A stretch of 39,062 nt of DNA from Psychromonas hadalis ATCC BAA-638 (GTDB lineage: Bacteria > Pseudomonadota > Gammaproteobacteria > Enterobacterales > Psychromonadaceae). The notes below the pieces were generated by a model that worked only from the letters and a program-made list of their open reading frames with translations, was not told the origin of the DNA and searched no databases. A program made the translations under genes and the position numbers. Shown piece by piece: positions 25,019-33,983 of the stretch. The stretch lies in contig NZ_ATUO01000013.1 of the NCBI RefSeq assembly GCF_000420245.1, positions 1-39,062 on the forward strand, read 5' to 3'. Each line of letters opens with the position of its first letter. Position 1 is the stretch's first letter.

Positions 25019-25705
25019 ATGTCCCCTGAACGTTTTACTCGTATTACAACCATGCTAAATCATCGTCAACCAGAACTAACCGTATTACTTGAAGACGTGC
25101 ATAAGTCACATAATCTTGCCGCGATTGTGCGTACTGCGGATGCAGTGGGGGTCAGTGATGTACATGCAACCCGTTCAACAAAAACAACACGGGTTTGTGG
25201 CATGACGGCGACGGGCAGTCAAAATTGGATAAATGTACATACTCACGACAATATTGCGGATGCGGTTGCTATTTTACGTCAGCAAGGGATGCAGATCATT
25301 GCTACCAACCTTTCCGATAGCGCGATTGATTTTAGAGAAGTAGATTACACCAAGCCCACTGCTATTTTGATGGGGCAAGAGAAAACGGGGATCAGTGCTG
25401 AAGCACTTGCGCTTGCTGATCAAGATGTCATCATTCCAATGGTGGGTATGTGTCAATCTCTCAATGTTTCCGTTGCTTCTGCACTTATTTTGTATGAAGC
25501 ACAACGCCAACGGGAAGCTGCTGGTATGTATGGTCAGTGTCGCTTATCAAAGGATGAACAACATAAAATTCTCTTTGAAGGAGGTCATCCTATTTTTACT
25601 AAATTATGCAAACAGAAGAACCTCCCTTATCCTCCACTTGATGAAGAGGGACAAATTGATGCGTCTAATGAGTGGTGGCAAGCTGTTCGTGGCACTAAAA
25701 AGTAG
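25019..25705 (+). CDS. trmH: tRNA (guanosine-18-2'-O)-methyltransferase
   Basis: From the ATG at 25019 the product is 228 residues, one less than E. coli TrmH; a start at 24989 would add ten residues with no family counterpart. The SPOUT knot motifs are all present: HNLAAIVRTADAVG with the catalytic Arg38, ILMGQEKTGIS, and IPMVGMCQSLNVSVASALIL, which binds S-adenosylmethionine. The enzyme methylates the ribose of G18 in the D-loop of tRNAs. Its stop codon overlaps the GTG start of the next gene by one base, so the methylase and the DUF2868/DUF3482 pair may be one transcript. Confidence 0.93.
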   Translation: MSPERFTRITTMLNHRQPELTVLLEDVHKSHNLAAIVRTADAVGVSDVHATRSTKTTRVCGMTATGSQNWINVHTHDNIADAVAILRQQGMQIIATNLSDSAIDFREVDYTKPTAILMGQEKTGISAEALALADQDVIIPMVGMCQSLNVSVASALILYEAQRQREAAGMYGQCRLSKDEQHKILFEGGHPIFTKLCKQKNLPYPPLDEEGQIDASNEWWQAVRGTKK

Positions 25706-27135
25706 TGACTTTATTTGAGTCTCGTTTATTAGCGGAGGGGCTACGTGCAATTGAGGGCGAGTCACCCACTCTGTCTACTTGCATTACTGAGAACAACGGA
25801 TCAGGTTTTGAGACGTTATTACTTGATCGCGCTAAGCTACACGATAAAAAATTACAAATTAGTATACGTTTCACGCATTTTAAAAAAATAACTAAAAACC
25901 TCTATACCTTACTGGCATTACTCTTATTTATGCTCGGTACATTAGGGGTCAAAACGATATTGTTTAGTGAGCAATCCACCGAAATAAACTTCTTTTGGGC
26001 ATTTTCTCTATTTTTTGTTCCTAATGTTTTTATGTTGTTGGTTTGGTTGTTTGTTTTTTTTAAAGAAAATCTTGTCCAAAATAGTAGTTTAGCTCGATTT
26101 AGCTTGGCTATTATTAAACAGTTTGAACATCGATTTAATTCAGGATTAACAGAGCAGAAAAATTATGGGTTACTCTTTCATTGCTATTTTGACCTGCATT
26201 TCTCTAAACCCCTTGGGCGTTATCAACTTTCAAAATTAACCCACCTGTTATGGCTTAGCTATTTTATCGGGGCGACTTTGATGTCTGTTGTAATGCTTGC
26301 TACGCATCAAGTCGATTTTATTTGGCAGACCAGCATATTATCCAGTGACTCTTTTCAAACGTTAACACAATTACTCGCTTACCTCCCACAGAAACTCGGA
26401 TTTCCTGTACCCTCTATGCTGCAGATACAGCAAAGCCATTTAGGTGTTGAAAGCATTATGGATGCTGAAAATAGGCGCTTAGCTTGGTCAAGCCTGTTGA
26501 TTAGCAGCTTATTTTTATATGGTTTATTACCACGTTTATTGCTGTTTTTGTTGTTGTCGAAACAACTGAAGCGGAAAATGCAACGATATCGACTTGATCT
26601 TAGCTCACTCTATTACGTACAACTACGACAATTATTAAAACCCAACAAAACAACCTTAGGTATCATTGATGCTGATGCGACAAGTGAGGGAATTAAAAAA
26701 GAGAGCCACTTGCCTGATCCCGCACATAAAGTGACCGCTTTACCTGAAAACTATTATCCGATTGCCATTGAACTCTCAAGTAGACAGTTCAGTCTCGCAG
26801 AAAAACATCTACAACAATATAATATAGATGCCGGTCTCTCTCTGATTAATGTCTGTGATTATCAAAGGCAGCAACAGTTATTGGCAGGTCTAAAAAATAG
26901 TCAAAGTAGAACCGTCTGTCTGTATGTGTCATTAGAACGCTTACCTGATCGTGGTTTAAAGCGTTTTATTAGCCAGTTAACCTCATTACCTAATAAACAG
27001 TTTCAATTACTGTTACTGATTGAAAAACAACAGAGTAAACAGCGTGATAGTGATTGGTATCAGTTAGCCAGTGAGGTCGGCATTAAGTTAGATAATATCT
27101 TACACATTGAAGTGAAGGAGTCTAAAAATGAATGA
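25705..27135 (+). CDS. DUF2868-family membrane protein
   Basis: The 476-residue protein starts with GTG directly on the trmH stop (TAGTG). It has four predicted membrane segments (about residues 67-87, 96-119, 180-200 and 260-285), with a large loop between the third and fourth, and a long cytoplasmic C-terminal region (about 290-476). This matches DUF2868 proteins, which are found next to DUF3482 GTPases. It overlaps the GTPase gene by eight bases. The function is unknown. By position it is likely the membrane partner or anchor of the GTPase. Nothing suggests decay. Confidence 0.7.
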   Translation: MTLFESRLLAEGLRAIEGESPTLSTCITENNGSGFETLLLDRAKLHDKKLQISIRFTHFKKITKNLYTLLALLLFMLGTLGVKTILFSEQSTEINFFWAFSLFFVPNVFMLLVWLFVFFKENLVQNSSLARFSLAIIKQFEHRFNSGLTEQKNYGLLFHCYFDLHFSKPLGRYQLSKLTHLLWLSYFIGATLMSVVMLATHQVDFIWQTSILSSDSFQTLTQLLAYLPQKLGFPVPSMLQIQQSHLGVESIMDAENRRLAWSSLLISSLFLYGLLPRLLLFLLLSKQLKRKMQRYRLDLSSLYYVQLRQLLKPNKTTLGIIDADATSEGIKKESHLPDPAHKVTALPENYYPIAIELSSRQFSLAEKHLQQYNIDAGLSLINVCDYQRQQQLLAGLKNSQSRTVCLYVSLERLPDRGLKRFISQLTSLPNKQFQLLLLIEKQQSKQRDSDWYQLASEVGIKLDNILHIEVKESKNE

Positions 27136-28498
27136 TCTGTCCGTTGCCGTGGTTGGTCATGCTAACGCAGGTAAAACCTCCTTAATGCGCACGTTACTGC
27201 GTGACAGCGAGTTTGGTGAGGTTGCTGATCAAGCAGGTACAACCCGTCATGTTGAAGGTGGGGCATTACTGATTGACGAAAGTAAACGTTTAGCACTGTT
27301 TGATACACCGGGTTTAGAAGACTCCATTGCATTATTACATATATTGCGTAGCTACTTTAGTGATCAAAATGTTGATGGTATCGAGCGCTTACAATACTTT
27401 TTAGCACATCTAAGTGATTACCCTGAGTTGCAACAGGAAGCGAAAGTATTACGCGCTTTGTTGAATAATGATCTTATATTTTATGTCATTGACCTGCGTG
27501 AGCCTGTTTTGGGTAAATATCACGATGAGTTAAAAATTCTCAGTTATGCCACCAAACCTGTTATCCCTGTACTTAATTTTACCCAGCAAGGGCAAGACAA
27601 CATTCAGCTTTGGAAAGAGCAGTTAGCGCGTCTTAATTTCCACGCTTATGTAAGTTTTGATAACGTGCATTTTAAATTTTCTGATGAACTAAAAATTTAT
27701 CAAAAGATGCAAACGTTATTAACCGATAAAGAAGATTTTTTAGCAGAATTAATCACACTACGCCAACAACAATGGACAGAAACGTTTAACAGTGCCAAGC
27801 AGTTAGTCGCAAACCTTTTTATCGAAGCCGCCTCTGTGCGTTATCAGGCAGACGATAATGAAGCGTCAATCAGTGCGCAAATACAGTTATTACAAAGTTC
27901 GGTACGCCAAGCAGAAGCGCATTGTGTTAAACAGCTTTTACAGTTATATCAATTTCGCCAAGCTGATCTGCAAAATAGTGAGTTACCTGTACAGCAGGGA
28001 GCATGGGAACTGGATCTCTTTTCTGCTGATAACTTGCAAGCGTTTGGTATTAAACTCGGTGGTCATATTGCCAAAGGGGCTGGGGTTGGTATTGCCATTG
28101 ATCTTGCTGTTGGGGGAATTACGCTTGGTGTCGCCGCATTAAGTGGTGGCGTAGTGGGTGCATTGTGGAGCGTCAAACAGCGTTATTACAATGAGATACA
28201 AGCTAAAATAAAAGGCAAACGCTATCTTTGTGTTGATGATGCTACGCTTCAAGTTTTATGGTTAAGGCAATTAACGCTATTAACGACATTACAACAACGT
28301 GGTCACGCAAGCTTAGATAAAATAGCCCTTAAAAATGCCATTGAGATAAGTGCAGATAACCTGCCCAACAAATGGAATAGCTACCTGCGTAAATGTCGTG
28401 CTTATCCACAATGGTCAGCGCTGAATCTGCAGCAGAGAGGAGTGGCTGGTCCTAACAAACGAGATCAGCTTTTAGAACAACTCATGAGTGAAATATAA
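27128..28498 (+). CDS. Era-like GTPase with DUF3482 domain
   Basis: The 456-residue protein has an N-terminal P-loop GTPase domain: G1 GHANAGKTS (10-18), a switch-I-like GTTRHVEGG (37-45) and G3 DTPG (59-62). The usual NKxD base-recognition motif is replaced by NFTQ (150-153), so guanine specificity may be reduced or altered. A long helical region (about 200-290) follows. A glycine-rich hydrophobic stretch (about 311-349, with GAGVGIAIDLAVGGITLGVA) comes next, perhaps a membrane-inserting hairpin. It starts inside the end of the DUF2868 gene (eight-base overlap). The pair is conserved in proteobacteria but has no established role. The MATE pseudogene lies convergent just past its stop. Confidence 0.75.
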   Translation: MNDLSVAVVGHANAGKTSLMRTLLRDSEFGEVADQAGTTRHVEGGALLIDESKRLALFDTPGLEDSIALLHILRSYFSDQNVDGIERLQYFLAHLSDYPELQQEAKVLRALLNNDLIFYVIDLREPVLGKYHDELKILSYATKPVIPVLNFTQQGQDNIQLWKEQLARLNFHAYVSFDNVHFKFSDELKIYQKMQTLLTDKEDFLAELITLRQQQWTETFNSAKQLVANLFIEAASVRYQADDNEASISAQIQLLQSSVRQAEAHCVKQLLQLYQFRQADLQNSELPVQQGAWELDLFSADNLQAFGIKLGGHIAKGAGVGIAIDLAVGGITLGVAALSGGVVGALWSVKQRYYNEIQAKIKGKRYLCVDDATLQVLWLRQLTLLTTLQQRGHASLDKIALKNAIEISADNLPNKWNSYLRKCRAYPQWSALNLQQRGVAGPNKRDQLLEQLMSEI

Positions 28499-28499
28499 G

Positions 28500-29906
28500 T
28501 TACCTTGGTTCTGTGAGCAGATTATATTTCAAATAATAACCTGTAAAGAGCAGTGCTAATGTTACCCCGATTACATCGGTTATTGGAAATGCCCACCAGA
28601 TCCCTTCAACACCTAACCATTTGGGTAGTATTAAAATCAGTGGCACTAATAACAGATAGGTGCGTGTAGACTCTAGCAACATGGCGGGCAGGGCTTTGCC
28701 CATCGCTTAGAAAATAGTGCTACACATCATGCCGCTGCCACGGTGATAAATCCGATAAAGATGATGGACGAGATATTACTGGCTGCGTTAATTAACAGCA
28801 TTTCATCGCTGAACAGTTGTAATAACCACTGTGGTTTGAAGATCAATAACAGTGAGACTAACGAAGTCCACATAGTGCCGATTAACATAGCGGTAAACAG
28901 TGATTGCTTAACACGTTTAAGTTGCCCTGCGCCAAAGTTAAAAGCCGCTAAGGTTTGTAATGCGATGGTCATGCCTAACAAGGGTAAAAACAGCAACATA
29001 AAGCTACGAATGATTAACCCGTGTGCGCTAATCAGTAAACTGGCATCTTCTCCTGCATATTGGTTGATGCTAAAAATGATCAGTGCAATGGTAATCGCAA
29101 AACCACTGTGCGACAGAAAGATAGGAAACCCTAAACTGACCACCTGTTTATGAATGTTGACATCAAAATGGCATTGCTCACGTAATAGCTGTAAGCGATC
29201 TGATCCATCCATTTGTAAACGTACTGCAAGGCTAAATGAACACACCATGGCTAATACCGTTGCCCATGCTGCACCAGCAACTCCCAATTTAAAAACGAAA
29301 ATAAACAGCGCATCAAGGCAAACATTTAATAGCGATCCTAATAGCATCACTTTCATCATATCTTGTGCTTTTCCTGCTGCGCGAAAGCTTTCAGTGAGTG
29401 TGCCAGATGCAAAACTAATGGTTGAGATCAATAGAATAGGGATAAGGTAGGCTTCAGCATCAATTAACAGTGCTTGTGGTAATGCTAATAATTGATAAAT
29501 CTTAAAGCGTAATAGATTAGATCAGTAGGCTGACACTAAAACCGATGACAGTGGCAAACAATAAGCTACAACTGAAAACGTGGTCTGCTCCCTGTTTATC
29601 ACCTGCATCTAATCGCTGTGAAATAATGGCTGCCATACCACTGCCAAGCATGGCGCTAATGCTGATGATGATCATATTGATTGGAAATACCGCAGATACC
29701 GATGCCATGGCATTAATACCCACGCCTCGGGTAATAAAAATAGCATCCACAAAGCTGTACAATCCATTGATCATTAGAGCAATAATAATGGGTAGAGCGA
29801 GTTTAATAAACTGCTCTGGAATAGCGCCACTTAACAGGGGGTTGATATTCTGTATTTGTTTCGTTGAGCTGCCTATTTCTAGGGTTAATTCGGCACTGTT
29901 CATCAT
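28500..29906 (-). pseudogene. MATE-family efflux transporter, broken by two frameshifts and a stop
   Basis: The pieces on the minus strand together make a full MATE (multidrug/toxin extrusion) antiporter. The N-terminal piece (29906-29517) has IKLALPIIIALMINGLYSF and VDAIFITRGVG. The middle piece (about 29518-28727) has the SISFASGTLTESFRAAGKAQ-like core and several membrane segments. The C-terminal piece (28703-28500) starts at MGKALPAMLLESTRTYLLL. One frameshift lies near 29515-29521 and another near 28737-28741. A TAA at 28707-28709 stands where relatives have Gln (IFQAMGKALPA). Membrane segments are otherwise well preserved, so decay is recent. It may have been controlled by the neighbouring regulator remnant. 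Confidence 0.85.
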
Positions 29907-29945
29907 AGATTCCTTTATTTTAAAAAAACAGAGCAGTGAGTTAAG

Positions 29946-30568
29946 TTAATGTACTTTAATCAATATGTCTAAGTGAAAAATATCATTGTTATAATCAACC
30001 TTGATATAACGTTCAATAACATACTGATAGGTAACAATTAATTGAGTATTGGTTAAATAATCACTTAATATCCACAAGTATAGTTGTTGAATTTCACTCA
30101 CTTTTCCACAATATTCAATGAGTAAATAACGCCTAGCAGGTTGTGTTCTTACGCACATTCCCGATTTTTTTACCCCGTTAATATCATCAATCACATAAGC
30201 TGATTCGTAACGGCACATTTGCTTGGGGTAAGCCAAGCATTATCAAAACAAAAACCTGCACTTTTTCCTGACTCAAGCGGGATATTTTTTATCGCTAACC
30301 ACTCTCGTATCAATAATTCCACTTGTCTCATAACCTTGGGTGCTGGCAATGGTGCAATAGTGAGTTTCGGTGAGCGTGACCACTTCAATACGTTTTATTT
30401 TTGACGTAATCTCTTTGCTCTGCTGCTCTGAGAGGGTGCCATTGTAAAGAAGCGCAGGGCAGATCTCTTTTCCGTATTTGCTACTTCGGCAATGGTTAAC
30501 GAGGCGGTGATATTCTCTAATACATAATTAATAGTATGGTGTACGCGTTGTTGATCCCTAAGTTGCAT
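29946..30568 (-). pseudogene. AraC-family regulator with GyrI-like domain, broken
   Basis: On the minus strand from an ATG at 30568 (MQLRDQQRVHHTINYVLENI) comes the first AraC helix-turn-helix. The second half of the DNA-binding domain is mostly missing, and a stop occurs at 30395. The same frame then continues into a GyrI-like effector domain (WSRSPKLTIAPLPAPKVMRQ, then ESGKSAGFCFDNAW). A frameshift near 30220-30235 moves the reading into CRYESAYVIDD and QPARRYLLIEYCGKVSEI, ending at 29946. The full protein would be a Rob/SoxS-like drug- or stress-sensing regulator. It lies just upstream of the broken MATE gene in the same direction, and the two probably formed an efflux operon. Confidence 0.75.
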
Positions 30569-30731
30569 CGACTCTCTTCTTGTGAGGTTTTCCTTTCTTT
30601 TTATCTTAACAACTAAGTAGAGAGACTGGTTAACGGTTTTTATACCATATGGCAGTAACACTTTATTTATACCTGTAACGTTGGCAACGTCTACTATCAA
30701 TTGACGACTGATGCGCTAATAACAAAAAAGG

Positions 30732-31060
30732 ATGACGAACTTGAATGCCTTAAAAACGGATACGGTCGTGTCTCACCTTGGTATCCAAAGTCGTATGAGG
30801 GAATATCTCTGTAGTGGTGATACTTCTTTCATCTATATCCACAAAAATTGTGGAATAAGCTCTGATTCAACTTTTTGAAACGTACTGCTGATTTTGTTGT
30901 TCGATAGTGGGCAAGATTGTAAATACTGTCCTTCAGTAAAGATCATTTTCCACAACTTTGCCCGTTTTATGCGGATGGAAAAGGCTTAACTAAAGAGCAG
31001 TGGAGGCGGTATTATGATCAACGTGCAGTAAAAGTAATTATGCATGTATATTCACTATTT
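30732..31060 (+). pseudogene. Cys-containing gene remnant, unidentified
   Basis: A 48-codon frame starts at ATG 30732 (MTNLNALKTDTVVSHLGIQS) and stops at 30876-30878. Further protein-like pieces follow in other frames. GQDCKYCPS (about 30911-30937) is one, and SKDHFPQLCPFYADGKGLTK followed by EQWRRYYDQRAVKV (about 30935-31036) is another. Two frameshifts would join them into one protein of about 100 residues with CxxC and other cysteines. I do not recognise the family. The remaining parts of the gap 30569-31303 are AT-rich and hold the oppA upstream region, with no promoter I can place confidently. Confidence 0.35.
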
Positions 31061-31303
31061 ATAGGTAACTATTCATTTTTTTGTTTTTTTAATTACCTCT
31101 TTTTTTTAAAAAAGTAGCTTTAAAATTAATGCTTGTAGCTTTTTTTGCTTAAATATTCCTCTTTATTGTTACTTTTAATTTTACAATTGTTAAGTCATAT
31201 CACTTATTACCTAATTAATTGATTCATAATTGGACCTGTATTGTCTCAACTGTTAATTTTATATCGCGTTATAACTGGATAAAACTATAAAAAGGAGATA
31301 TTT

Positions 31304-32932
31304 ATGCATTTTAAGAGATCACTACTGAGCACTGCTTTATTAACAACAGCACTAATGGGCGCAAGTTTTGTGGCACAGGCTGCCGTCGTGCCAGAGGGCG
31401 TTATATTAGCAGCAAAGCAGGAGTTGGTTCGTGGTAATGGTACAGAGGTCGCTTCACTTGACCCACATAAAACAGAGGGCGTGCCAGAATCGCATGTTAT
31501 CCGTGATCTGCTAGAGGGATTAGTAAATCAAGATGCTAACGGCAAAACCATTCCTGGCATGGCTGAGTCTTGGGAAACAACAGATAACAAAACGTTTATA
31601 TTCCATCTGCGTAAAGATGCAAAATGGTCCAATGGTGACCCAGTTACCGCACATGACTTTGTTTATAGTTTTCAACGTGCTGTTGATCCAAGTACCGCAT
31701 CACCTTACTCGTGGTACTACGAAATGACTACTATGGTGAACGCTTCTGAGATTATTGCGGGCAAAAAAGACAAGTCTACGTTAGGCGTAAAAGCGCTTGA
31801 TGATTTTACCTTTGAGGTAAAGCTACAGAATGCGTTACCTTACTTTGTGATGATGATGGGTCACACTACGGTAAAACCTGTACATAAAGCAACCGTTGAA
31901 AAGTTTGGTGATAAGTGGACTAAGCCAGAGAACTTTGTGGGTAATGGTGCGTTTGTAGTGAGCAAATGGGTGGTTAATGAACGTATTGAATTAACACCGA
32001 ATAAACACTATTGGGATAATAAAAACACGGTATTAACCAAAGTGACTTTCCTACCGATAGAGAACCAAGTAGCTGAGATGAACCGTTTTCTTTCTGGTGA
32101 ATTACATATGACTAATGAGTTGCCCAATGAGCATTTTAGACGTTTAAAGAAAAAATATCCTGAGTCGGTGGCGATTAAAGGTAACCTATGCACCTACTAT
32201 TACAGCTTTAATACTAAAAAACCGCCTTTTGATGATGTGCGTGTACGTAAAGCGGTCTCTTATGCGATTGACCGTAATATTATCGCTAACGCTATTTTAG
32301 GCCAAGGGCAAAAACCCGCTTACTTCTTAACACCAGAGATCGTTGCTAATTTTAGCCCTGAACTGCCTGCCTACGGTAAGTTGTCGCAAAAAGAGCGTAA
32401 TGCTCAAGCAAAACAGTTATTAGAGGAGGCGGGGTATAACCAAGCCAATCCCCTTAAATTTACCCTGTTATACAATACCAGTGAAAACCATAAAAAATTA
32501 GCGGTGGCGATTGGTTCAATGTGGAAGAAAAACTTAGGTGTTGAGGTAGTGCTTGAAAACCAAGAGTGGAAAACTTACCTCGATACTAAAAAACAGGGTG
32601 ATTTTGAAGCTGCACGTGCAGGTTGGTGTGGTGATTATAATGAAGCCTCTACTTTTACTTCACTAATGGAAGGCAAAAATACCACGGGTGGTATCCATTA
32701 CCAAAGTGCAGCTTACGATAAGCTAATTAAAGATGCAATTGAAACAACGGATGAGGCTAAGCGCCAGCAGTTGTATTACGCACAAGAGGCGTTACTTGCA
32801 GAAGATATGCCACTTGCACCTATCTATCAGTATGTGAAAGCACGGCTACTTAGCCCTGCTGTGGGTGGTTATGCGGCAAATAATGCAGAAGATAAACTCT
32901 ACTCAAAAGATATGTATATCATTGCGCAGTAG
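31304..32932 (+). CDS. oppA: Periplasmic oligopeptide-binding protein
   Basis: The 542-residue protein is an SBP family 5 substrate-binding protein. A signal peptide of about 26 residues (MHFKRSLLSTALLTTALMGA, cleaved after AQA) sends it to the periplasm. The family start ASLDPHKTEGVPESHVIRDL and the SYAIDRN and YNTSENHKKLA segments are like enteric OppA. It captures peptides for the OppBCDF transporter encoded next. AAGGAGA precedes the ATG. A strong hairpin after oppA separates it from oppB and likely lets the binding protein be made in excess of the membrane parts. Confidence 0.93.
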   Translation: MHFKRSLLSTALLTTALMGASFVAQAAVVPEGVILAAKQELVRGNGTEVASLDPHKTEGVPESHVIRDLLEGLVNQDANGKTIPGMAESWETTDNKTFIFHLRKDAKWSNGDPVTAHDFVYSFQRAVDPSTASPYSWYYEMTTMVNASEIIAGKKDKSTLGVKALDDFTFEVKLQNALPYFVMMMGHTTVKPVHKATVEKFGDKWTKPENFVGNGAFVVSKWVVNERIELTPNKHYWDNKNTVLTKVTFLPIENQVAEMNRFLSGELHMTNELPNEHFRRLKKKYPESVAIKGNLCTYYYSFNTKKPPFDDVRVRKAVSYAIDRNIIANAILGQGQKPAYFLTPEIVANFSPELPAYGKLSQKERNAQAKQLLEEAGYNQANPLKFTLLYNTSENHKKLAVAIGSMWKKNLGVEVVLENQEWKTYLDTKKQGDFEAARAGWCGDYNEASTFTSLMEGKNTTGGIHYQSAAYDKLIKDAIETTDEAKRQQLYYAQEALLAEDMPLAPIYQYVKARLLSPAVGGYAANNAEDKLYSKDMYIIAQ

Positions 32933-32975
32933 TTTTGTAATTGCTCAGGCTTAGCTCTGAGCCGTTATCTCTTGC

Positions 32976-33009
32976 TTGCTGATACAGGAAGAAACGCCTG
33001 TATCAGCAA
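32976..33009 (+). repeat. Perfect 13-bp hairpin between oppA and oppB
   Basis: TTGCTGATACAGG (32976-32988) and CCTGTATCAGCAA (32997-33009) pair perfectly around an eight-base loop. A smaller GCTCAG/CTGAGC hairpin lies just upstream (about 32943-32962). There is no T-run, so partial termination or 3'-end protection of oppA mRNA is more likely than full termination. Confidence 0.65.
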
Positions 33010-33050
33010 ACGTTATTTACCACTTTTACAAATCACACACTGAGTTAAAC

Positions 33051-33971
33051 ATGTTTAAATTTATTTTTAAACGGATATTAGAAGCGATTCCAACCATGCT
33101 GATTCTAATTACCGTTTCCTTCTTTTTAATGCGTTTTGCACCGGGTAACCCCTTCTCTAGCGAACGTACTCTCCCCCCGCAAGTGATGGAAAACATCAAT
33201 GCTAAATATGGGTTAGATAAACCTGTTTTTGTGCAATACACCACCTATTTGGGTAACGTACTGCAAGGCGATTTGGGTCCCTCTTTTAAATACAAAGATT
33301 TTACCGTTAATGAACTGGTTGCAGATGCACTGCCTGTTTCTGCAAAAATTGGTGTTGTGGCATTTGTATTTTCGCTGATATTTGGTGTCTCTGTTGGCAC
33401 GTTGGCTGCGTTACGGCAAAATAGTTGGTTAGATTATGCTGTGATGTCCACCGCAATGCTCGGTATTGTGATGCCCTCATTTGTACTCGCCCCAGTGCTT
33501 ATTTATATCTTCTCCATTGGACTCGGTTGGTTTCCTGCGGGTGGCTGGATGGATGGCTCTTGGCATTATATGGTGTTGCCCGTGCTGGCTATGGCGATGA
33601 TGTATGTCGCTACGTTTGCGCGTATTACCCGTGGTAGCATGATAGAAGTATTAAACAGTAATTTTATCCGTACTGCGCGTGCTAAAGGGTTGAGTTACCG
33701 TTATATCGTTTTGAAACATGCACTTAAACCTGCAATGTTACCTGTTGTCTCTTATATGGGTCCCGCATTTGTGGGTATCATCACCGGCTCAGTGGTCATT
33801 GAAACTATTTTTGGTCTGCCGGGCATTGGCAAGTTATTTGTTAATGCAGCCTTTAACCGTGATTATTCGCTGGTAATGGGGGTGACTATTTTAATCGGCT
33901 TCCTGTTCATTCTATTCAACGCCATTGTTGATATTCTGCTGGCTTATGTTGATCCCAAAATTCGCTATTAA
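33051..33971 (+). CDS. oppB: Oligopeptide ABC transporter permease OppB
   Basis: The ATG at 33051 gives 306 residues (MFKFIFKRILEAIPTMLILI), the E. coli OppB length; an earlier in-frame ATG at 32976 would place the intergenic hairpin inside the gene. The protein has six membrane segments and the EAA-type loop that docks with the ATPases (ARAKGLSYRYIVLKHALKPA). GPSFKYKD is diagnostic of OppB. It forms half of the peptide channel with OppC. The Shine-Dalgarno sequence is weak, which would lower its expression relative to oppA. Confidence 0.95.
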   Translation: MFKFIFKRILEAIPTMLILITVSFFLMRFAPGNPFSSERTLPPQVMENINAKYGLDKPVFVQYTTYLGNVLQGDLGPSFKYKDFTVNELVADALPVSAKIGVVAFVFSLIFGVSVGTLAALRQNSWLDYAVMSTAMLGIVMPSFVLAPVLIYIFSIGLGWFPAGGWMDGSWHYMVLPVLAMAMMYVATFARITRGSMIEVLNSNFIRTARAKGLSYRYIVLKHALKPAMLPVVSYMGPAFVGIITGSVVIETIFGLPGIGKLFVNAAFNRDYSLVMGVTILIGFLFILFNAIVDILLAYVDPKIRY

Positions 33972-33983
33972 AGGACTGCTCCT

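Noticed and set aside
28743-29949. Plus-strand frames opposite the MATE pseudogene
   Set aside because: They are antisense to well-preserved transporter sequence and show no protein-like features.
31060-31180. T-rich tract with repeated GTAGCTTT before oppA, considered as a riboswitch or regulatory RNA
   Set aside because: No stable structure or known motif was visible; it looks like AT-rich intergenic DNA.
32976-33050. Upstream in-frame start for oppB adding 25 residues
   Set aside because: The extension is encoded by the intergenic hairpin, and the shorter form matches the OppB family start and length exactly.
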